64,000 bases of DNA, from NCBI GenBank assembly GCA_003116995.1, contig BDSL01000022.1, positions 372,001 through 436,000 of the forward strand, read 5' to 3'. Made by a program: the position numbers and the translations under genes. Each line of letters starts with the position of its first letter. The stretch's first letter is position 1. Positions 57,501 through 64,000 of the stretch are shown piece by piece. The notes under the pieces are model-generated. The model did not search any database and was not told the origin of the DNA. It saw nothing but the letters and a program-made list of their open reading frames with translations. The stretch is from Yamagishiella unicocca. Lineage: Eukaryota > Chlorophyta > Chlorophyceae > Chlamydomonadales > Volvocaceae.

Positions 57501-58864
57501 GAGCAGCGCGCCATACCTGAGGAACCCGAAGAGCATGAGAGGGCGGAGGGGAGTTGCGGAACAGGGAGGTTAGGCAGGGAGAGGGAGTCGTGGGCTCGCA
57601 GGCAAGCGTGTTTCTCTTCAGTAATCCCACCCCGACCCACGGGCTTCCTTCACAAACCCCCACGATATGACCAATACGCGGTGTCCGAAGCCTATGCGCA
57701 AACTACACTTCCCACGCCGAGTAACCGGGTCTCTTTGCAGCCATCTCCCACCATCACCATTCGCGGGTACAATACCCCAACATCACCATGCCATGTTATC
57801 GGGTGCCCGTGCCCCCCACCGCACACATGCCACCACCGCACGAGGGCGCCCCCCACCTGCGCACCAGCGCCACCAGCGCCGCCTGGGCGTCGTGCGTGTT
57901 GGAGCCGTCGGACACATCCGGCATCTTGAGCAGGCCTGCGGGGCCAAGGGGGTGGGGGAGGCGGGGGGAGGGGTAACTTCGGGCGGGCGGGGTCGGGGGC
58001 CGCAGGCTCGCTGGCAGGGCATGGGGCCACAACCCGGCTGAGACGCGGCAGCAGCGCAGCGGCGGGACCCTCCCCTCCCGCTGAGTCGCTCCATCCGGAC
58101 TGTTCCTTCTGGCCAATCCATCACACGCATGTCCGGCCCAGTAGACCTGACGGGAAAGCAGTGGAGTTGCTCCGAGATCCACTTCCGACCGCTCCCATAA
58201 GAAGTGTGAGAATGCACGGAGTGGAGACGCACCCACCCGGCCAGCGCGTCTCCACTATGCCCAGAGCGTTGTAGACGCGACGGCACAAGCCTTGCGGGGC
58301 GCAACAGTCGAAGCCCCAGAAGCCGTTGGGCACCTGTAAAGCTCACAGGGGGGTTGGGTGAGAGTGAAAGGGGGGGGGTGATTAGGGTGACTAAGGATAG
58401 TCGTTTGAACGCCAGCCCAGCATAACTGACCTCCATTCCCGGCCAAGGCTCCTCCTGAGAAACGCATATGAGGTCATCGAAAAGCTCCTCATCGGGGCAA
58501 CCTGGGTGATTGCCATCGGGGGGGAAGAAGCCGAAGGCAAACTCAGCCTTCAGACGCTGACCGCGCAAGCTCCTCAGAACTTACCCCACGCTGCTTTGTA
58601 TGCGCCCAGGCGGTTGCCGACCTCGTCGACTCCTGCCTCCACCTAAGAGTCGGGGGCATCAGTGTATTTGTGTGAGGACTACGGCGTGTAAACATAACCA
58701 ACGGTACTATGCGCAAGAAGTATATAACGATGTGATCCAAGCGTATTGCCAGGATAGATTTACCGACGCAAAGCGAACATCCATAACATCCTGACCTGCG
58801 TAGTATGCAGCGCGAGCGTGAACAGCGCCGCGGCAGCATAGCGCTCTCCGTCGTCTAGATCCAT
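51505..58864 (-). CDS. TMCO4: TMCO4/DUF726 family membrane hydrolase
   Basis: Membrane protein of the TMCO4 family (alpha/beta-hydrolase fold; yeast relative Mil1); substrate unknown. Exons: 58796-58864, 58622-58642 and 58431-58556 (tentative junction), 58237-58333, 57857-57935, 56341-57516, 55686-55930, 55271-55456, 53477-54947, 52860-53047, 52494-52557, 52288-52384, 51505-51876; about 1,396 aa. Family landmarks in order: RYGALLDPAVAPLI; KMHAMEQMWALQLL; a hydrophobic Gly/Ala block from ISAGALGGAALLALTG through GLAAPAIAAGLGSA; LALTIAVNG joined to WVKQPEDF; ELWALVWESDVLQSLG; hydrophobic MMLPMAVMSAINIIIG; GDRPVTL joined to IGFSMGARLIFHCL, with the nucleophile Ser about 1277; GLVESAVLLGTPVS; FSSNDWVLGVVFRA; VAGVENINLS. 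Two acidic, Ala/Gly-rich insertions (exons 6 and 9) make it about twice the usual length. The start ATG begins MDLDDGERYAAAALF; the first intron donor follows 23 codons later. Confidence 0.88.
52046..52115 (+). repeat. Dispersed repeat family B in TMCO4-like intron 12
   Basis: Reads GTGTCCGCCGACCATGCGCC, then AACTATCCTGTTCTTGTCGC and GTCAACGGTTTTTATACC, followed by C-rich sequence. It is antisense to the gene and sits in the middle of the intron, so it neither supports nor breaks the splice-proximity pattern strongly. Confidence 0.85.
53050..53310. repeat. GGTCCGCTCA decamer array in TMCO4-like intron 9
   Basis: About twenty-five 10-bp units of GGTCCGCTCA, GGTCAGCTCA and GGGCAGAGCA arranged in a higher-order pattern of about 30-50 bp. 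It abuts the acceptor of the exon starting at 53,047 on the minus strand. Confidence 0.9.
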
Positions 58865-59005
58865 TGTCTGTTCAATGGATTAAACAAGACAACAGTGCTG
58901 TTGCGCACGTAGGCCGAAGTTTGGCGGGAAAGCCGTACACAAAGGAGCTTACAGTACCCGCGATGGATAGTCTACCGCACACAGTACCATCCACATAACG
59001 CTAAA
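58865..59005. promoter_or_regulatory. Divergent promoter between TMCO4-like and MYND genes, with E2F-type site
   Basis: Only 141 bp separate the two start codons, which face away from each other. The element TTTGGCGGGAAA at 58,920-58,931 is a perfect E2F/DP-type palindromic binding sequence. An inverted repeat CCATTG-6 nt-CAATGG (58,861-58,878) overlaps the TMCO4-like start codon. No TATA box is evident. Shared or cell-cycle regulation of both genes is an inference. Confidence 0.55.
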
Positions 59006-59992
59006 ATGTCGCATCTGGCATCTCTCACGCCAGATAATGCCGTTGACTACCTTAACTGCTCTTTCGACACGTTGTCTCTGGCTGAGGTGGCAGACAAGGG
59101 CCACAAGTTAGACGAAGCGATCCTACACTATGATACTTTCTTACAGCGTGTGCGATCGTTCCTTGCCTCGCCGGTGTGTGGGCTACTGGCCGGCGCAGTT
59201 GATCCCGCCGAGCTCCGCACGATGCTTCCGGGAGTGCAGCTCCGCCTCGACCGGCTAACAAAGATGCGCAGCATCCGCGACAGGCCACCGGTTGCAGGCG
59301 CCATTCCGCTCACCGGCCCCGGCGCAGCCGCCTCGCTGGACCCTGAAGCCGCCCGGGCGGTGGCCAACAAAGCAGCAGCGGCGGCGGCAGCGGCAGCAAC
59401 TAAGCGCAGTCGCAGCACAGTCGCATCCAACCCTCCAGCAGACCCAGCCACGCCTTCTCTCGCTGCTGCAGGCAGCAGCCGTGCGGGCAGCGGTGGCAAC
59501 CTGGAAGCCAACAACGGCTCAGTCGCCGCGAGGAGTCCCTTGGCGGATGTTCCCTCAGCAACGGGCCACGAGCGCTCCACGGCACAGCGGCTGGAGGCTG
59601 AGCTGCTGCGCGTGTCGGCGGGGCACTTCGCTGGCACAGACGCACGACCGAGTGCAGAGGCGAGGACGGGACACGACACCGGCGGCTCCTCTCCCTCCGG
59701 GAGCCCAGCCCAGAACCCCACCGCCAGCGCGGTGCCGCCAGCGGCCTCACCCACGCAGCAGTGTGCGAACTGCGGCGCTGCCGGCAACTGGAGCGGCGCC
59801 GGAATGAATGCCCCGGCGGCGGCTGTGGGCGTGGGCGCCGGTGCTGCCGACGCCGTTTCAGATGCCCGGGTGTCCGCCGACACCGCCTTCCCGGCCCTCC
59901 TGCGCTGCGGCCGGTGTCGGGGGGCCTTCTACTGCGGTGCAAGTTGTCAGCGTGCGCACTGGCATCAGCACCGGGCGTGCTGTCGGAGCTGA
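59006..59992 (+). CDS. MYND-type zinc-finger protein
   Basis: Intronless gene of 328 aa with a C-terminal MYND zinc finger, a protein-interaction module. The partner and role are unknown, and no SET or other catalytic domain is present. The N-terminal 95 residues are predicted to be helical (AEVADKGHKLDEAILHYDTF). The middle is Ala/Ser/Pro-rich low complexity. The finger has CANC at about 253-256, then, after an unusually long spacer of about 45 residues, CGRCRGAFYCGASCQRAHW and HQHRACC. All eight Cys/His ligands are present. The start ATG at 59,006 is the first in the frame and follows the divergent promoter directly. Many such MYND proteins exist in volvocine algae. Confidence 0.85.
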   Translation: MSHLASLTPDNAVDYLNCSFDTLSLAEVADKGHKLDEAILHYDTFLQRVRSFLASPVCGLLAGAVDPAELRTMLPGVQLRLDRLTKMRSIRDRPPVAGAIPLTGPGAAASLDPEAARAVANKAAAAAAAAATKRSRSTVASNPPADPATPSLAAAGSSRAGSGGNLEANNGSVAARSPLADVPSATGHERSTAQRLEAELLRVSAGHFAGTDARPSAEARTGHDTGGSSPSGSPAQNPTASAVPPAASPTQQCANCGAAGNWSGAGMNAPAAAVGVGAGAADAVSDARVSADTAFPALLRCGRCRGAFYCGASCQRAHWHQHRACCRS

Positions 59993-60789
59993 GAGCTCCT
60001 CCAAATGTCGGAGCTGAGAATCCCAATGAGTGGCAGCCTGGGGATGACTATGATCCTGGTGGCATGCTGGAGGAGACGCTTTTGGAGGCGGGGAAGTGAT
60101 TTACATGCGGCACTCGCCGATGCAGACAAGCGCGTGCCGCCCTGTCCGTTCTCGGCGACGCCTACCTCATCTCAACCCATGACATCCCACGATGCTCCGG
60201 CGTTGAAAGACAGTTGAGGTCGCAGTGGCGAGGTGGGTTGCGGCGGGTGCATTAGTAAGCTAGGAGAGACACCGCCGGGGCGGGAGGTGTTGAGGTGGCG
60301 GAGACGTCGGAGGTTCCGTTTATCATCTCTGGTAATTGATCATCTCGGGGACATGGCCCGCTGCACTGCGGCGGTCGGGCCCCACGTCCATTGCATGCCA
60401 CGGGCGCACACGTCCATTGCATGTCAGGCGGGTATCCAGACGATGAGTCAGTTCGGCTGCTGGGCCCACTGCAATCCAAGCTAGCCGCAGGCTCAGCTCA
60501 CGTATTACGGACAGGACACCTGCCCCCATGTGACGCCTTGCGCTCATCGACCGGTCATCATTGCGTAACACTTGGGGCCGGGGCTCGTCGCTTGATCGCA
60601 GAGCATATTACCGCTGGTATGCTTGTTTCCCCTTCCTGCACTGCTTTTTCAGATGACGCGTCCCGAGCGATGCTCGCCATGTTCGTCGCGCCGCTGGTGC
60701 TTACTCTGCTGCGTGTTCCCCGCTGCTGCTGCCCCGCCCCACAGGCCCAGCTCCTCGCGCATCCGGCTTCTCGCCTGCAGGCGCTGCGT
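59993..60789. other. MYND 3' flank
   Basis: No further gene is seen. Two near-copies of GTCCATTGCATGYCA with the preceding CGGGC motif lie at about 60,375-60,425. No TGTAA polyadenylation motif was noticed close to the MYND stop. Confidence 0.4.
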
Positions 60790-62020
60790 CGGGACCGGCG
60801 GTGTTAACAGGGTCGGGATCAGCGGTGTTAACAGGGTCGGGATCAGCGGTGTTAACAGAGTCGGGAGCAGCGGTGTTATCAGGGTCGGGAGCAGCGGTGT
60901 TAACAGGGTCGGGAGCAGCGGTGTTAACAGGGTCGGGATCAGCGGTGTTAACAGGGTCGGGATCAGCGGTGTTAACAGGGTCGGGATCAGCGGTGTTAAC
61001 AGAGTCGGGAGCAGCGGTGTTATCAGGGTCGGGAGCAGCGGTGTTAACAGGGTCGGGAGCAGCGGTGTTAACAGGGTCGGGAGCAGTGGTGTTAACAGAG
61101 TCGGGATCAGCGGTGTTAACAGAGTCGGGATCAGCGGTGTTAACAGAGTCGGGATCAGCGGTGTTAACAGAGTCGGGAGCAGCGGTGTTAACAGGGTCGG
61201 GAGCAGCGGTGTTAACAGGGTCGGGAGCAGCGGTGTTAACAGGGTCGGGATCAGCGGTGTTAACAGGGTCGGGAGCAGCGGTGTTAACAGAGTCGGGAGC
61301 AGCGGTGTTAACAGAGTCGGGATCAGCGGTGTTAACAGAGTCGGGATCAGCGGTGTTAACAGGGTCGGGAGCAGCGGTGTTAACAGGGTCGGGAGCAGTG
61401 GTGTTAACAGAGTCGGGATCAGCGGTGTTAACAGGGTCGGGAGCAGCGGTGTTAACAGGGTCGGGAGCAGTGGTGTTAACAGGGTCGGGAGCAGCGGTGT
61501 TAACAGAGTCGGGATCAGCGGTGTTAACAGGGTCGGGATCAGCGGTGTTAACAGGGTCGGGATCAGCGGTGTTAACAGGGTCGGGATCAGCGGTGTTAAC
61601 AGGGTCGGGATCAGCGGTGTTAAGAGGGTCGGGATCAGCGGTGTTAAGAGGGTCGGGATCAGCGGTGTTAACAGGGTCGGGATCAGCGGTGTTAACAGAG
61701 TGGGGATCAGCGGTGTTAACAGGGTCGGGATCAGCGGTGTTAACAGAGTGGGGATCAGCGGTGTTAACAGGGTCGGGATCAGCGGTGTTAACAGAGTCGG
61801 GATCAGCGGTGTTAACAGAGTCGGGAGCAGCGGTGTTATCAGGGTCGGGAGCAGCGGTGTTAACAGGGTCGGGAGCAGCGGTGTTAACAGGGTCGGGATC
61901 AGCGGTGTTAACAGGGTCGGGATCAGCGGTGTTAACAGAGTCGGGAGCAGCGGTGCTAACAGAGTCGGGAGCAGCGGTGTTAACAGAGTCGGGAGCAGCG
62001 GTGTTAACAGGGCCTCTAGG
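60790..62020. repeat. 24-bp satellite, about 50 copies
   Basis: Head-to-tail array of GGTGTTAACAGGGTCGGGATCAGC, always with GTTAAC (one GCTAAC and two GTTAAG/GTTATC variant classes). Copies vary at two main sites: GGGTCGGG/GAGTCGGG and GATCAGC/GAGCAGC. Runs of several variant copies recur in the same order (for example around 60,830-61,080 and 61,795-61,960), which shows segmental duplication inside the array. The 24-bp unit is stop-free in many frames and yields long spurious proteins on both strands (SGVNRVGI, DPVNTADP and similar). Confidence 0.95.
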
Positions 62021-63711
62021 GTGGCGCGTGTGGCAAACTTGAATGTCGGACCCAAACGACGCCTCCACCGCGTGCAATTTTCTTCAAAGGCAGTAGTAGC
62101 TCGGAGCCGTGTCTTGAGTCAGTCCTCGTATACCGTTTTGCTAACGTTTCGCATCGTGTGAACTGTGATTGGCATGCAATGGCTGACGTCAGATGGCGTT
62201 TGTTGCGAGACGGCTGAACAATTTTGCCAGGTTAAGAGTCGTTGCCATCGGACCAATGTGGAGGAAGAAGCAGTCAGCGTGAATACCCTTGCAGATATCT
62301 TGGTTCGGGATGGGGCGGGGCATCATGATAGCTCCAGGGTGTCCCAGATTCCAGTCCGACACCCCCTTTTGCCGCCACGCAGTGCCTTGCGGCCAACGCA
62401 TTTCCTTATTTGGCGGATTCTATTTAGGGCCCCATCCGTTGGAACCTGCAGCACAACGGGTTGGCAAGACAGCGAAACCGCGCTCGAAGGAGACGGCATC
62501 ATGGCGATACTACGGTAGCAGGGGCCATGAGCCTGGGATTCCGAGCATCAGAACAACGGCGCAACAAAATCGACTATCGAATTGGAGTACGGTACGCCGA
62601 TGGTGTCCACGGCCGCTGCTGCCGCGGCACGAGAGGCTGTGGGACAGCGCAGCCCCTGCACCCTGCACACCTGCCTGCGGTTGTGTGTGTGGGAAGAGGG
62701 CGGAAAAGCCTGCGGCGGGCTCAACAGCACGCCTGCCACGACAGCACGCAACTCCCCCCATGACTAGCGGCCAGCTGATCGCACTGAAAAGATAATGCTC
62801 TGAGATGGTGGGAATGCTCTTCCCCGGCACTCCAGCTGCTCCAGCTGCTGCTCCTGGGCCTTACAACTTAGCCGGTACCAGGCGCGCCGTCTTTCCGAAG
62901 TCGTTGCTGTTACTGCTCCCCACTGCTGAGCGGGTTCTGGTGTCGCGCACACGCTGCGTCGATCACCCGTCATGTCGTGACACGCCTTCCCGAAAGCATC
63001 CGGCAGCTCGCTTCCGAAACAACGGACCGAGGCCGATAGTCGCAGCAACTGGTGGGCGCCCGATGCCGTTCCGCAGGTACAGCTGGCGGCAGTGGGGGAG
63101 CCTCGTCACTACCAGGGCCTGTCCTGCATCTCAAATATATCGGCATGTACGGCCGGCATGTACGACTTGCACTTGCGCGGGTGACCCTATCTATGGGGCC
63201 CGTAGTAGCCCAATGGCTTGCACCCATTCCACATTGCCGTAACCAGGTGCACTACTGACGAGTATTGGACGACGGGTGACAATGGGTGGTTGGTTCTCCG
63301 AATGCGTTTTTGCTTCTGAGGTAGGCTCTTCTCTGCTAGGCAGTGTTCTTCCCGATATTACAAAGACGTTGCGAACCGCAGTACATCTTACGTCGTCCTG
63401 CCGGACAAAGGCGTGCTGTCCCGCTACGAGCGACAACCGTCCGGCGCCCTCGCTGCCGCACATCGCTGTCCATGGGCAAGGCCCACTTCCACCTGAGCGA
63501 CATAATTTTATTGGTCTGGACTGCACGCTGAGTTTTCGTCCCGTTAAGGAACATGTTAACCTTGCCTGGTTTCGCCTGGTTTCGCCTGGTTTCGCCAGCT
63601 CCATGGTTTTGGCTCCAAGAAAGCCGACAATCGTTGTCGATCGCTTCGTTTGGATGTTCTGTCTAATCGCATATTGGGCTTTGTAATAGCTCACAGCGCA
63701 CCCACGTCGCC
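62021..63711. other. Unassigned region right of the satellite
   Basis: No domain or splice pattern recognised on either strand. A triplicated 11-mer (TTTCGCCTGG) lies at 63,568-63,598. A plus-strand TGTAA at about 63,682 could end an unrecognised plus-strand transcript just before the next start codon. Confidence 0.4.
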
Positions 63712-64000
63712 ATGAGCTCTAGCAACATCCATGAAGCAGGCTCTTCCATGGACCGAGGCGCAGAAGGGGATCGCGACGACCGTGCAGCTCAACGCGACGA
63801 GGGCGCCGCACCTTCAGCACCAATAGCAACACCAACCTTGGCTCCGCATCCTCCCGGCGACGGTAGCATGCCGCCACCTGCATCCGCATCCGCATCCGCC
63901 GGCCACGAGGGTCCCGAAGCTCATCAGCCGCCCCGCTCTTGGAACGACGTGTCTCTCGAGTCCCTCCGGACGCGACTCGCAGATTTCGCGCATGAAAGGG
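63712..64000 (+). CDS. Start of an unidentified coding sequence, cut by the window edge
   Basis: An ATG at 63,712 opens a frame of 96 codons that is still open at the end of the window. It begins MSSSNIHEAGSSMDRGAEGD, passes through a Pro/Ala/Ser-rich stretch with repeated ASAS, then becomes more protein-like (SWNDVSLESLRTRLADFAHE), which is probably helical. The codon use fits the local genes. No family is recognised. It could be a host protein or the N-terminus of a retroelement Gag. Confidence 0.5.
   Translation, partial: MSSSNIHEAGSSMDRGAEGDRDDRAAQRDEGAAPSAPIATPTLAPHPPGDGSMPPPASASASAGHEGPEAHQPPRSWNDVSLESLRTRLADFAHER

Noticed and set aside
60790..62020. CRISPR-like array
   Set aside because: Units are contiguous with no unique spacers, and the host is a eukaryotic alga.
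60623..62161. Three repetitive proteins of 410-512 aa
   Set aside because: Translations of the 24-bp satellite in several frames; no unique N- or C-terminal domain and no splice context.

Overview
The window is nuclear DNA of a green alga of the Chlamydomonas/Volvox lineage (Chlamydomonadales). The evidence is high GC, intron-dense genes with donors of the GTG(A/C)G type, long homopolymeric Ala/Gln/Gly/His runs in the proteins, TGTAA polyadenylation motifs, minisatellites inside introns, and protein families typical of such algae (SBP-box factor, class I trehalose-phosphate synthase, MYND protein). The species cannot be fixed from the sequence alone. I assembled the spliced models by hand from splice sites, reading phase and family motifs. 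The models for the four large genes keep a consistent reading phase through every exon.

Layout: (1) 1-2,050 has no firm gene, only possible exon fragments including a methyltransferase-like DPWSGTGT motif. (2) 2,362-11,528, minus strand: a 14-exon SERAC1-type serine hydrolase. (3) 11,530-14,040: intergenic, with a retroelement-like CCHC zinc-knuckle fragment. (4) 14,045-31,191, plus strand: a 26-exon class I trehalose-6-phosphate synthase with a degenerate trehalose-phosphatase domain, followed by TGTAA signals. (5) 31,200-36,360: repeats and the 3' flanks of two convergent genes. (6) 36,363-48,118, minus strand: a very large SBP-box transcription factor. (7) 48,120-51,500: a more AT-rich gap without a recognisable gene. 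(8) 51,505-58,864, minus strand: a TMCO4/DUF726 membrane hydrolase. (9) 59,006-59,992, plus strand: a single-exon MYND zinc-finger protein. It shares a 141-bp divergent promoter with TMCO4, and that promoter contains a perfect E2F-type palindrome. (10) 60,790-62,020: a 24-bp satellite. (11) 62,020-63,711: no gene seen. (12) 63,712 to the end: the start of an unidentified coding sequence.

The genes are ordinary neighbours, each with its own job: sugar-phosphate signalling (TPS), membrane-lipid or organelle hydrolases (SERAC1, TMCO4) and regulation (SBP, MYND). No shared pathway is evident.

The most unusual signal is in the introns. Three families of short dispersed repeats recur in the introns of all four large genes with an orientation rule. 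Sense copies lie just upstream of acceptors. Antisense copies lie just downstream of donors, so the same C-tract end of the repeat faces the exon in both cases. This looks introner-like. In addition, intron 8 of TPS is a minisatellite of about 26 copies of 50 bp, and each copy duplicates the exon 8/intron 8 junction with its splice donor.
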